Part shown: one piece after another, positions 16,260 through 25,116 of the stretch
How positions within the stretch are numbered: position 1 is the first letter of the stretch
Layout of the letters: every line of letters starts with the position of its first letter
Assembly: GCF_030348765.1 (NCBI RefSeq)
Contig: NZ_JAUCEU010000007.1
Span: 614,501-678,500 of the forward strand
DNA: 64,000 bases
Direction of reading: 5' to 3'
Source of the DNA: Neobacillus sp. CF12
Lineage (GTDB): Bacteria; Bacillota; Bacilli; Bacillales; Cytobacillaceae
Notes under the pieces: model-generated
The model's database searches: none
What the model saw: the letters and a program-made list of their open reading frames with translations, nothing else
Told to the model about the DNA's origin: nothing
Translations under genes and position numbers: made by a program

Positions 16260-16934
16260 CTATCTAATTTTTACTGGCCATTCTTCGAGTTTATAGGCCA
16301 TATCCCAAAACATATATTCAAGCTGGCAACTAAGTAGGAAATGTTCCTTCATCTTTTCCTTTTCTCTCTCTGTGGCTCCCATCGCCCACTCATCTAGACG
16401 GGCACAAAATTTAATGGTAATCGAATCGGTAATAGTGCCATAAAAACTTATCCATTCATAAAACGGATGAGAGTGATCTGGGTTAACCTCCGTTAATAAT
16501 TTTTTTCCAATTTCCCAATATGTCCACGGACATGGTAATAACACGGCTAAGATTTCCCCTAATGTTCCTTCATGCGCAACAGTAAGCATATGACGGATAT
16601 ATTGATGTGCTGAGGGAGATAATGGAAATCCATGTAAATCCTCGTACGGTACACCTGCTACGTTACAAAAATTATTATGTGGATGGATTTCACTGTTTAA
16701 GATAAAAGAAATCTGCTTATTAAACATCTCCATGTCTTCACGCCTCTCACACTTTGAAACAGCGATTCCATAGATTCGGATAAAGGAATTCAAATATTCA
16801 AAGTCCTGTTTCACATAATGAATCAATTGCTCGCTTTTTAATTCCCCAGTGGCAATGCCCTGCACAAAAGGATGATCAAAAATGGCTTCAAAGATTGGAT
16901 TCGCTTCTTTTCTTAACTCTGCTGAAAAACTCAT
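16260..16934 (-). CDS. tenA: TenA aminopyrimidine aminohydrolase (thiaminase II)
   Basis: The 224-residue helical protein salvages degraded thiamine by hydrolysing aminopyrimidines to HMP. The catalytic Cys135 in [12 protein letters not shown] and the Glu in [12 protein letters not shown] near the C-terminus match TenA. It is the first gene behind the TPP riboswitch, with GGGGG eight bases before the ATG. Together with thiM, thiD, thiE and thiW it forms a salvage route without the de novo thiazole genes. Confidence 0.95.
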   Translation of the reverse strand: MSFSAELRKEANPIFEAIFDHPFVQGIATGELKSEQLIHYVKQDFEYLNSFIRIYGIAVSKCERREDMEMFNKQISFILNSEIHPHNNFCNVAGVPYEDLHGFPLSPSAHQYIRHMLTVAHEGTLGEILAVLLPCPWTYWEIGKKLLTEVNPDHSHPFYEWISFYGTITDSITIKFCARLDEWAMGATEREKEKMKEHFLLSCQLEYMFWDMAYKLEEWPVKIR

Positions 16935-17000
16935 AATTTTTACCCCCTAATTTGTTATGAGAAGACACACTAGCAGGGAGCAATTAGTTTTACCTAAACG

Positions 17001-17029
17001 AAAAAAGCCGCTCCAAAAATGGAGCGGCT
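17001..17029 (-). terminator. Riboswitch expression-platform terminator
   Basis: A 10-bp stem AGCCGCTCCA / TGGAGCGGCT with a 4-base loop is followed on the minus strand by TTTTTT, between the TPP aptamer and tenA. TPP binding should favour its formation. Confidence 0.85.
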
Positions 17030-17054
17030 GAATAATGACAATATATTCATACAC

Positions 17055-17146
17055 AGACTCCACTTTCCTACGCTAGTATGAACTAGATCAGGTTCAAAGG
17101 GTCCAAGATAACTCTCGTCTCAGCCATAAAACGGCTCCCCTAGTGG
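17055..17146 (-). promoter_or_regulatory. TPP riboswitch (THI element)
   Basis: On the minus strand the leader shows the conserved aptamer blocks in order: GGGGAGCC, GGCTGAGACGAGAG, GACCCTTTGAACCTGATC, TAGTTCATACTAGCGTAGG and AAGTGGAG. It precedes an intrinsic terminator and tenA, so thiamine pyrophosphate should switch off the salvage operon by premature termination. Confidence 0.95.
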
Positions 17147-17224
17147 TCTTCCTATTAACTTAATTTTCAGTCTACACCCCTATTCAAGTTAAGTCAAACA
17201 ATAAAGGTGTTCGCTCGGTAAAAT

Positions 17225-17886
17225 TCAACCACACATAAACAGATTTGGTATATTAGCTGGTTTTTCTGCTTTTTTAATAAAGATAAATTTACTTATAGTT
17301 TTATAGATGTCTTCGGTTAAAAATAATGCAAAATGGTCATTTCCTCCGTTAAGAGAATATAGTCTTTCATTAGAGCCAGATTCCTCTAAAAGCATATTAA
17401 CAACGGAAAGTGCTCTTTTTGCAGCTAACTCCAATAGGTTTAAAGGGTTGTCGATTTCAGCATCATATATCAAGTATTTTTGGTTATTTACAACTATTTC
17501 ATATTTTAGGTCCGTAAATGTTTGCTCATAATCTTCAATTGTAACGCCTTCTTTTAATAAAAATGGTTCAATTTCTTTTTAAAACTTTTCAATCGATCCC
17601 TCGACCAAATCTTCAGCATCTGCCATAAAAATCCTTTTTGTTTCATCCCAATAGATAAACCTGATTTTATCGATTTCTTTTTTAGTTCTTCAGCAAGTTT
17701 TCTATTTGTATATTTATAAAATCCCAATTCATCTAATCTTCTTAATAAAGGTTTTAACGTTATACAAATGATAATAATCCGAACTTCTTTACCCCATTTT
17801 TTAAAGTAAGTTACTATGTCTTTTTTATAAATTCCTATAACTTTTACAATAAAGTAGATTAGAATGAAAAATAAAAATATACCCAT
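17225..17886 (-). pseudogene. Frameshifted and nonsense-interrupted membrane-anchored protein gene
   Basis: Two minus-strand fragments read as one broken gene. The first (from 17886) has an N-terminal membrane span and continues to LAEELKK at an A-rich run near 17693. Past it the coding frame shifts by one and reads EIDKIRFIYWDETKRIFMADAEDLVEGSIEKF in two parts. An in-frame TAA follows near 17580, then KEIEPFLLKEGVTIEDY continues to PNLFMCG at 17225. So one frameshift and one stop separate an original protein of about 215 residues. I recognise no family. Sequencing error could explain the frameshift but hardly both lesions. Confidence 0.65.
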
Positions 17887-17976
17887 ATTGTTTCATCTCC
17901 ACTATATGCTGGAAAGCATTAATTGTCATTTTCCATCAACATTATATCAAAAAAGATTTCTCACAGAAATTCACAT

Positions 17977-18030
17977 AAAAAATCCCTCCTGTGAGACAGT
18001 TTCCTACCTGTCTTCACAAAAGGGATTTTT
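17977..18030 (-). terminator. Terminator after sstT remnant (twin hairpin A)
   Basis: Arms AAATCCCTCCTGTGAGACAG and CTGTCTTCACAAAAGGGATT pair imperfectly around TTTCCTAC. A near-identical hairpin lies at 18550-18594, on the other side of the sstT remnant. Confidence 0.7.
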
Positions 18031-18036
18031 ACTTGC

Positions 18037-18450
18037 TTATGCTACTTTTCTGATATCTACTTTTTTACCATCTTTAAGCTTCTTCTTATAATCAGCGGTT
18101 GCTGTGAAAAGGACGTCTGTTGATGAGTTAAGTGCTGTTTCAAACGAGTCTTGTAAAACACCGATGATAAATCCTACACCAACAACCTGCATCGCTACTT
18201 CATTAGGAATTCCAAACAAGCTACAAGCTAGTGGAATCAATAATAGTGAACCGCCAGCAACTTCTGAAGCACCGCAAGCACAAATAGCTGACACTACACT
18301 AAGGATGATAGCTGTTGGAATGTCCACATGAATTTCTAATGTATGAACAGTCGAAAGGGTTAAAACAGAAATCGTAACTGCTGCACCAGCAATATTAGCT
18401 GTTGCCCCTAATGGAATGGATACAGAATAGGTATCTTTATCTAAACCCAT
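18037..18450 (-). pseudogene. Truncated copy of sstT (C-terminal third)
   Basis: The 137-codon frame is about 90% identical at protein level to the last third of the intact SstT at 41973-43211, from [15 protein letters not shown] to VDIRKVA. Homology ends abruptly at the apparent ATG; upstream DNA is unrelated. Without the first two thirds, including most transport helices, a functional symporter is not expected. Differences such as GVAGG to EVAGG and VNMAG to ANIAG show independent drift. It is a relic of partial duplication or of deletion of a second copy. Confidence 0.85.
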
Positions 18451-18549
18451 TATCTCAAGATTAAAAACTTTATCCCCTACTATTATTATACTTTGTCATT
18501 TAGTTGTGGCCTCGAGAAAGTGACAACTTTGTTCGAAATCAATAAAAAA

Positions 18550-18594
18550 ATCCCTTTTGTACGACAGTTTTCTACCTGTCTACACAAAAGGGAT
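18550..18594 (-). terminator. Terminator of the catabolic operon (twin hairpin B)
   Basis: Arms ATCCCTTTTGTACGACAG and CTGTCTACACAAAAGGGAT enclose TTTTCTAC and are followed on the minus strand by TTTTTTATT. It lies 46 bases after the SDR gene stop and resembles the hairpin at 17977-18030. Confidence 0.8.
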
Positions 18595-18640
18595 GATTGG
18601 TAACCTACATAATTTGATAAACATTAAAAGTGATTTGCCC

Positions 18641-19384
18641 TTAAAGATTTAATGTCCCGCCATCAATCACAATGGTTTCCCCTGTAATAAAGGAAGACTC
18701 ATCGGATGCGAGGAATAAAATAGTATTTGCGATTTCATCAGGCCGACCGATTCTATTTAATGCATTGGCAGTGGATAATACTGGCCATTTTTTAGTTTTT
18801 TTCCAATCTCCTACCATATCTGTATCAATAATTCCTGGAGCAATCGCATTCACACGAATATTCTTTTTCCCAAATTCCGTTGCTGCTGTTTTTGTGAGCG
18901 CAATCACACTACTCTTTGAAGCTGAATAAGCAGCTACGAGCTTTTGGCCTTTAATTCCTGCGATACTAGCAGTGTTAACGATGGAACCTCCTGATTCCAT
19001 CCTTGGAATCACATATTTCATTCCTAGAAAGACACCTGTTGTGTTGATGTCAAAAACTTCCTGCCATTCTACTAGCGAAACATCCGGTATTTTTTTCTCG
19101 TCACTTTTCACACCTGCGTTGTTTATTAGGATGTCAAGTTTCCCAAAAGTATCAAGAGCTTTTTGGACCATATGCTCTACATCTTCTGGTTTAGTCATAT
19201 TCACACGCACAAACTCTGCTTCACCACCGCTCTCTTTTATTAATTGAACGGTTTTGATTCCAGCCTCTTCTCCTATATCTGCGACTAAGACTCGGGCACC
19301 TTCTTTAGCAAATCGAATAGCAGTAGCCCTCCCTATACCTCCGCCGCCACCGGTAATGATTGCAACTTTATTTTCTAATCGCAT
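18641..19384 (-). CDS. Short-chain dehydrogenase/reductase
   Basis: The 247-residue classical SDR has the nucleotide-binding TGGGGGIGRA (residues 11-20), NNAG (about 88-91), the catalytic Ser in NTASIAG and YSASK (Tyr-Lys pair, about 155-159), and a C-terminal GETIVIDGG. An Asp after strand two (LVADIGEEAG) suggests NAD preference. It is the last gene of the catabolic operon, after the APH-like kinase and ACAD11-like dehydrogenase; in the Pseudomonas lva levulinate operon an SDR accompanies the same two enzymes. Substrate likely a hydroxy- or keto-acyl-CoA. Confidence 0.88.
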   Translation of the reverse strand: MRLENKVAIITGGGGGIGRATAIRFAKEGARVLVADIGEEAGIKTVQLIKESGGEAEFVRVNMTKPEDVEHMVQKALDTFGKLDILINNAGVKSDEKKIPDVSLVEWQEVFDINTTGVFLGMKYVIPRMESGGSIVNTASIAGIKGQKLVAAYSASKSSVIALTKTAATEFGKKNIRVNAIAPGIIDTDMVGDWKKTKKWPVLSTANALNRIGRPDEIANTILFLASDESSFITGETIVIDGGTLNL

Positions 19385-19441
19385 CTTTTCACCCTTTCAC
19401 TATTTTTTAACCATGCAAATGAATGTTTAAGGGGACAAATT

Positions 19442-20515
19442 TCACCAAGGTGATACTCCCTTTGAGTAATACAAGGCATACTGAATTAAATTTGCTACTG
19501 ATTGATTCATCGTAGAAAATCTTTCATCATTTGTCTGCCCATTGTAATAACGGAAATAAATTTGTTGGGCAATGACGGCCAGTTTAAAATACGAGAATGT
19601 AAGATAAAAATGTATGTTTGAAATATCGCGTCCGCTTTTTACCGCATAATCTTCTAAAAATTCCTCGCGAGTGAAGAAGCCTTCTTTTACGGTTATTGAT
19701 TTACCTACGCCGTTTTTTAATTCTTCAGAATCTCCATCTTCCACCCAATAACTTAAGGCTACTCCAACATCTGCAAGGGGGTCACCGATTGTCGTCATTT
19801 CCCAATCAAACAGCCCAGCCATCTGACTGAAATCCTCGGAAAACATTGCATTGTTCAATTTATAGTCATAATGAATGATGGTCGGTTTTGGTGAGACCGG
19901 TATATTCGTATGTAGCCAAGAAGTTAACTCATCAACACCTAAAATCTCTTCGGTTTTAGCATGTTCAAACCGTTTAATCCAGCCAGCAACTTGACGCTCC
20001 ATAAAACCATTCGGCTGAGAAATATTCAATAATTCTGTTTTCGTGAAATCAACCCGATGTAGTTCTACTAATTTATCTACCATATGTTCAGAAATTTTTC
20101 TGCCTAATTCCTTATTATAATGAACATGTAAAGGAAACTCTTTATCTAATAATATACCTTTCCTTCTTTCCATGATAAAAAAAGGGCTGCCTACGATTGA
20201 ATGATCATTAGAAAAGATATACGGTCTAGGTGCAGTCGGAAAAAATGGGTGTAAATTAGATAAAATGGTATATTCCCTTTTCATATCATGGGCTTTCTTA
20301 GCAACAGGGCCATGCGGCGGCCGGCGCAGCACTGCCTCCCATTCCCCAATCCTTAATAAATAGGTGAGATTGGAGTGACCTGCACCAAATTGCTCAATCT
20401 CCAAATCTCCGATTTGCGCTTCCACTATATTTTCACGAATAAATTTCTGAAGAATCTCCTCATTGAGTTCCTCGCCTTTTCGAACCGCAATCGTATCACG
20501 AAAGGATACATTCAT
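19442..20515 (-). CDS. APH-fold phosphotransferase of the ACAD10/11 type
   Basis: The 357-residue protein has a kinase-like fold: QFGAGHSNLTYLLRIG (about residues 42-57), VLRRPPHGP with the conserved region before the ATP lysine, the catalytic loop IIHYDYKLNNAMF (about 215-227) and the metal-binding DWEMTTIGDPLADVG (about 237-251). This subfamily is the same as the N-terminal domain of eukaryotic ACAD10/11 and LvaA, which phosphorylate 4-hydroxyacyl-CoAs. The next upstream gene encodes the matching dehydrogenase, so it probably primes a hydroxyacyl-CoA for elimination. AAAGGAG precedes the ATG. Confidence 0.88.
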   Translation of the reverse strand: MNVSFRDTIAVRKGEELNEEILQKFIRENIVEAQIGDLEIEQFGAGHSNLTYLLRIGEWEAVLRRPPHGPVAKKAHDMKREYTILSNLHPFFPTAPRPYIFSNDHSIVGSPFFIMERRKGILLDKEFPLHVHYNKELGRKISEHMVDKLVELHRVDFTKTELLNISQPNGFMERQVAGWIKRFEHAKTEEILGVDELTSWLHTNIPVSPKPTIIHYDYKLNNAMFSEDFSQMAGLFDWEMTTIGDPLADVGVALSYWVEDGDSEELKNGVGKSITVKEGFFTREEFLEDYAVKSGRDISNIHFYLTFSYFKLAVIAQQIYFRYYNGQTNDERFSTMNQSVANLIQYALYYSKGVSPW

Positions 20516-20632
20516 TTTTCTTAACTCCTTTCATTCGCAGCAAAAAAAGTCAGATAGTAAGAGTCTGCCTCCCACTACCTGAAAATCCGCATTAGGATCC
20601 TAACTGGTTTCTAGTTTACAGGATTTGACTGA

Positions 20633-21865
20633 TTAACGAACGGTGGCCAAATCAGCAGTTTGATATTTTTGAAGCTCTAATCTAGCTATTTGACGACGAT
20701 GAACTTCATCAGGGCCGTCCGCAAGTCTTAACGTTCGAGCATTGGCCCAATGATAAGCCAGCGTGAAATCATCACTTACACCTGCTCCACCAAAGGCTTG
20801 GATGGCGCGATCAAGTACGCGCAGAGCCATATTTGGAGCCACCACTTTTATCATGGCAATTTCAGTCTTTGCTTCTTTATTTCCAACTGTGTCCATCATA
20901 TAAGCTGCTTTCAATGTCAATAAACGTGCTTGTTCTATTTCAATTCGGGAATCGGCAATCCACTCTTGAACAACACCTTGTTCGGCAATTTTTTTACCAA
21001 AAGCAGTTCGGCTTTGTACACGTTTGGTAAGGTCTTCAAGGGCACGCTCAGCTAGACCAATTAATCTCATACAGTGATGAATACGACCTGGTCCAAGCCG
21101 GCCTTGGGCAATAGCAAATCCTTTGCCTTCTTCCCAAAGCATATTGTCAGCAGGCACACGGACATTATCATAGACAATTTCCGCGTGACCATGTGGGGCA
21201 TCATCGTAGCCAAACACTGGTATGATTCGTTCAATCTTAACTCCTGGTGTATTCAATGGAACAAGAATCATAGACTGTTGTTCATGTCTAGGAGCCGTTG
21301 GGTCATTTTTCCCCATAACAATGGCAATCTTGCATCGCGGGTCTCCAGCTCCTGAAGACCACCATTTCCTTCCATTAATTACATATTCATCGCCATCTCT
21401 TTCAATTCTTGTTTCAATATTGGTCGCATCACTAGAAGCCACATCCGGCTCTGTCATCGAAAAACAAGAACGAATTTCACCAGCTAGAAGGGGTTCAAGC
21501 CACTGTTTTTTTTGCTTTTCTGTACCATAACGAACGAGGACTTCCATGTTGCCTGTATCTGGCGCACTACAATTAAATACTTCCGGACCTATGACGGACC
21601 TGCCCATGATTTCACAAAGGGGGGCGTATTCCAGATTGGTTAATCCGGAACCATAATCACTTTCCGGCAAAAAAAGGTTCCATAATCCTTCTGCTTTCGC
21701 CTTTTGTTTGAGTTCTTCCATAATCGGAGGAATATCAGACCAGCGTGTTTTCTGTTGATTTAATTGTTCCTTATAAACCTTTTCATTTGGATAAACATAC
21801 TCTTCCATAAAATTAATTACTTTTTTCTGCAAATCAACTACTTTATCACTATAAGAAAAATTCAT
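20633..21865 (-). CDS. Acyl-CoA dehydrogenase, ACAD11-like
   Basis: The 410-residue flavoprotein has [16 protein letters not shown] (about 134-149, FAD and substrate region), [33 protein letters not shown] and the end [20 protein letters not shown]. The usual YEGT base motif is replaced by ADGP, as in the ACAD10/11 group, which couples loss of phosphate from 4-phosphoacyl-CoA to rearrangement in characterised members. It lies between the BC-QOR fusion and the kinase. An alternative is an ordinary branched-chain acyl-CoA dehydrogenase. Confidence 0.9.
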   Translation of the reverse strand: MNFSYSDKVVDLQKKVINFMEEYVYPNEKVYKEQLNQQKTRWSDIPPIMEELKQKAKAEGLWNLFLPESDYGSGLTNLEYAPLCEIMGRSVIGPEVFNCSAPDTGNMEVLVRYGTEKQKKQWLEPLLAGEIRSCFSMTEPDVASSDATNIETRIERDGDEYVINGRKWWSSGAGDPRCKIAIVMGKNDPTAPRHEQQSMILVPLNTPGVKIERIIPVFGYDDAPHGHAEIVYDNVRVPADNMLWEEGKGFAIAQGRLGPGRIHHCMRLIGLAERALEDLTKRVQSRTAFGKKIAEQGVVQEWIADSRIEIEQARLLTLKAAYMMDTVGNKEAKTEIAMIKVVAPNMALRVLDRAIQAFGGAGVSDDFTLAYHWANARTLRLADGPDEVHRRQIARLELQKYQTADLATVR

Positions 21866-21902
21866 ATCATTCAGCTCCTAAACTTATTTTTATTAAAATA
21901 CT

Positions 21903-24290
21903 TTATGGCAAAGCTACTAATTTTCCATAGGTTTGACGATCAGCCAGTACATCTAATGCCGAAGGAACATCCTTAAAATCAAATTCGCGGAAAATTAAAG
22001 GCTTAATCAACCCTTGCTCATAGAGACTCATTAAATCTTCGTGGATTTCAACTGCCTTTTCTGGATGTAATCTGCGGAACAGACCCCAATGAACTCCGAC
22101 AATGGAATAGTTTTTGATCAAGGCATGATTCACTGGAGCATCTGGAATCCGCCCCCCAGCAAACCCAATGACTAAAAGGCGTCCGTCAAACGCGATACAT
22201 TTTCTCGAACGATCAAACACATCGCCTCCAACGGGATCATAAATGACATCTGCCCCACGTCCATCTGTTTCCTTTTTCACGATGTCAACAAAATCTTCAG
22301 TCAGATAATCGATGGAAATATCTGCTCCAAGTTCTCTACATAGTTGAACCTTTTCAGGACCACCGGCGGTTGCGATAATTTTTGCTCCTCTTGCCTTACC
22401 AAGCTGAATGGCTGCCGATCCAACGCCGCCAGCTCCTGCATGGACCAGTAGAACTTCTCCTTTTTGAATGTTGGCACGGTGATATAAGGCATAGTAAGAG
22501 GTTTGATAGGTAATAAACATGGATGCTGCTTCACTTGGAGATAAAGAATCTGAGATAGCGTAGACAGATTCTTCTGGAACACTGACCCATTCAGATAGTC
22601 CGCCAGTAGGTAAAGCAGGTGTTGCAACTACACGCTGCCCTACCTTGAACCGACTTCCTTCTCCCACTTCACGGACAATTCCTGCAATCTCAGCACCTGG
22701 AGTAAAAGGAGTCGGCGGCTTTTCTTGATATTTACCTTGACATAGTAGAATGTCGAAAAAATTCAGGGAGGTGGCCTCCACTTGAATTAATAGTTTCCCC
22801 TCTTCAATGGAAGGTACAGTTAACTCTTTTAACTCTAATACCTCTCTGGGGTCACCTAATTTATTAACAATCCAGCTCTTCATCTTCGTAACTTCCTCCT
22901 CAAATAGATCACTGCTATCTTTCCAAAAATTGACCTGTGATTTAGTGGTAATACTAAATTGATTTTGTTCCAGGAAATGGGTTGTTGTTTCTCCAGACTT
23001 GAATGCTGGATGTAACGTTAGCCCCTTTAAAAATAAAATATTCGTTTTGATCCCCTCTACATGATAGGAGTCTAATGCGGACTGAAGTCGTGCAATCGCA
23101 TCAACACGGGTCTCCGCTGTTACGATTAATTTCGCAATCATTGGATCGTAGTAGGGAGTAACGACCGAATTCTCTTCCACCGCCAATTCATGTCGGATAT
23201 GCGGACCATTAGGGATCCTAAATTTAGTTATCTTACCAGGTGACGGGAAAAATGTTTTTGGGTCTTCAGCATAGATACGAACCTCGATTGCGTGGCCGTT
23301 TCGCTTAATATCTGTTTGGGTGATACCTAACGGTTCTCCGGAAGCGATTCTTAATTGTTTTTCTACTAAATCAATCCCAGTGATTTCCTCGGTAACAGGA
23401 TGTTCCACCTGTAATCGAGTGTTCATCTCAAGAAAATAAAAATTCTTTTCAGAGTCTACTAGAAACTCAATGGTACCAGCATTACTGTAACCTAATGATT
23501 TTGCAGCCCGTACTGCAGCCTCTCCCATTTTTTTACGGGTTACTTCATCTAAAAACGGTGATGGTGCTTCCTCGAGAACTTTTTGATGACGGCGTTGTAT
23601 GGAACATTCTCTTTCCCATAAGTACACTGTATTTCCGAGTTTATCGGCTAAAATTTGAATCTCGATATGACGAGGGTTTTGGATATATTTTTCGAGATAC
23701 ATAGCACCGTCTCCGAAAAAGCTTCTCGCACGAGTCTGGTTCCCGGCATATGACTTTCGAAGTTCTTCTGTATTATGGACGAGCTGCATTCCAATTCCTC
23801 CGCCACCTGCAGAGGCTTTTAGCATCACAGGAAAGCCCAATTCACTTGCAACAACTACGGCTTCTTCAACATCTTTAAGAGGATAACGAATACCTGGAAC
23901 AATCGGTACTCCAGCCTTTTCCATTGCTTTACGAGATTCAATCTTACTGCCCATTTTCTCAATGACATTTGGATTTGGTCCAATAAAGGTAATTCCTGCT
24001 TCCTCACATCTTCTAGCAAACTGTGCATTTTCCGAAAGCAATCCGTATCCTGGATGAATGGCATCTGATTGAGTCTTTAGTGCGACCTCAATGATTTTAT
24101 CGATCATAAGGTAGCTCTCATTAACCCTTGGTCCTCCGATTAAATAGGCTTCATCTGCCATTTTTACATGCAGGGCTTTGGCATCTGCCTCCGAATAAAC
24201 GGCTACCGATTGAATATTTAAAGTTTTACAAGTACGCATAACACGAAGGGCAATCTCTCCCCGATTAGCAATAAGGATTTTTTTAAACAT
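21903..24290 (-). CDS. Biotin carboxylase fused to zinc-free quinone oxidoreductase/MDR domain
   Basis: The 795-residue frame joins two complete enzymes. Residues 1-450 are an acyl-CoA carboxylase biotin carboxylase: FKKILIANRGEIALRV, KASAGGGGIGMQLVHN, VYLWERECSIQRRHQKV, EMNTRLQVEHPVTEEITG and the normal C-terminal THFLEQNQ. Residues 470-795 are an MDR-family NADPH:quinone oxidoreductase with LLVHAGAGGVGSAAIQLGKA and no structural zinc cysteines. The junction has an internal ATG at 22883 with GAGGAGG eleven bases before it, so a free 326-residue oxidoreductase might also be made. The biotin carrier partner is at 39402. Fusion is read directly; function of the coupling is unknown. Confidence 0.88.
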   Translation of the reverse strand: MFKKILIANRGEIALRVMRTCKTLNIQSVAVYSEADAKALHVKMADEAYLIGGPRVNESYLMIDKIIEVALKTQSDAIHPGYGLLSENAQFARRCEEAGITFIGPNPNVIEKMGSKIESRKAMEKAGVPIVPGIRYPLKDVEEAVVVASELGFPVMLKASAGGGGIGMQLVHNTEELRKSYAGNQTRARSFFGDGAMYLEKYIQNPRHIEIQILADKLGNTVYLWERECSIQRRHQKVLEEAPSPFLDEVTRKKMGEAAVRAAKSLGYSNAGTIEFLVDSEKNFYFLEMNTRLQVEHPVTEEITGIDLVEKQLRIASGEPLGITQTDIKRNGHAIEVRIYAEDPKTFFPSPGKITKFRIPNGPHIRHELAVEENSVVTPYYDPMIAKLIVTAETRVDAIARLQSALDSYHVEGIKTNILFLKGLTLHPAFKSGETTTHFLEQNQFSITTKSQVNFWKDSSDLFEEEVTKMKSWIVNKLGDPREVLELKELTVPSIEEGKLLIQVEATSLNFFDILLCQGKYQEKPPTPFTPGAEIAGIVREVGEGSRFKVGQRVVATPALPTGGLSEWVSVPEESVYAISDSLSPSEAASMFITYQTSYYALYHRANIQKGEVLLVHAGAGGVGSAAIQLGKARGAKIIATAGGPEKVQLCRELGADISIDYLTEDFVDIVKKETDGRGADVIYDPVGGDVFDRSRKCIAFDGRLLVIGFAGGRIPDAPVNHALIKNYSIVGVHWGLFRRLHPEKAVEIHEDLMSLYEQGLIKPLIFREFDFKDVPSALDVLADRQTYGKLVALP

Positions 24291-24333
24291 GGTTCCCCTC
24301 CTTTAGCTGCTTTTTAAATGGCCTGTTATATTA

Positions 24334-25116
24334 TTATTTATGAGCAAAAACGGGTTTTCTTTTTTCAATAAACGCGGAAACACCTTCTTTGACATCCTCT
24401 GTTAAAAATACTTCTTCAAACAATTCAGCTTCTCTTTCGATTCCAGCCAAAAATTCCATGTTTGTTCCTTCATCTACCGCTTTCTTAATGCGGGATAATG
24501 CTTGAAGGGAATATCCGCTGATTTGTTTAGCTAAACCCAATGCCTCACTCATTCCTTGTCCTGTTCCAACAACTTTATTTACTAATCCGATTTTTTCAGC
24601 TTCTTGAGCAGTAATTGGGTTACCAACAAACATAAGCTCCTTTGCTTTTGCTTCACCTATGATTCTAGGTAGGCGCTGGGTACCTCCGCCTCCCGGAAAG
24701 ATCCCTAATTTTATTTCCGGTAATCCTAGCTGAGCATGTTCCTCAGCGATTCGGATATCGCAGGTAATGGCAAGTTCACATCCTCCACCGAAGGTAAGTC
24801 CATTTAATACAGCAATTGTTGGCTTTGGAAGAAAATCAATTTGGTTAAAGACAGCGTGCTGCTCCAATACTCGGTCCTTCATCCCTTTTTGTCCAAAAGA
24901 TTGTGGGAATTCTTTTATATCAGCACCTGCCATGAATGCACGGCTTCCAGCACCAGTTAAGATCACCACAACAATATCGTTATCATTAGCAATATCATCA
25001 AAGGCAGATTTTAACTCATTCGTTACCTGATTGCTTAAAACATTTAAAGGCGGATTGTCAATTGTTACTGTTGCAATATGATCCTTTTTATCCACTTTCA
25101 CCAATTGAGATTTCAT
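24334..25116 (-). CDS. Enoyl-CoA hydratase/isomerase family protein
   Basis: The 260-residue crotonase-fold protein has the oxyanion hole segments AGADIKEFP (about 64-72) and NGLTFGGGCELAITCD (about 105-120), and both expected acidic residues in CELAITC and GLPEIKLGIFPGGGGTQRL. It hydrates trans-2-enoyl-CoA to 3-hydroxyacyl-CoA. Its ATG overlaps the stop of the hydroxyacyl-CoA dehydrogenase gene (TAATG), so the two consecutive beta-oxidation enzymes are translationally coupled. Confidence 0.92.
   Translation of the reverse strand: MKSQLVKVDKKDHIATVTIDNPPLNVLSNQVTNELKSAFDDIANDNDIVVVILTGAGSRAFMAGADIKEFPQSFGQKGMKDRVLEQHAVFNQIDFLPKPTIAVLNGLTFGGGCELAITCDIRIAEEHAQLGLPEIKLGIFPGGGGTQRLPRIIGEAKAKELMFVGNPITAQEAEKIGLVNKVVGTGQGMSEALGLAKQISGYSLQALSRIKKAVDEGTNMEFLAGIEREAELFEEVFLTEDVKEGVSAFIEKRKPVFAHK

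Noticed and set aside
18037..18450. Functional small transporter of 137 residues
   Set aside because: It corresponds only to the last third of SstT, with upstream homology lost abruptly and no good ribosome site at its ATG.
21903..22883. Separate quinone oxidoreductase gene downstream of a normal biotin carboxylase gene
   Set aside because: There is no stop codon between the two domains in the given sequence, so I annotate one fused gene and report the internal start as a finding.
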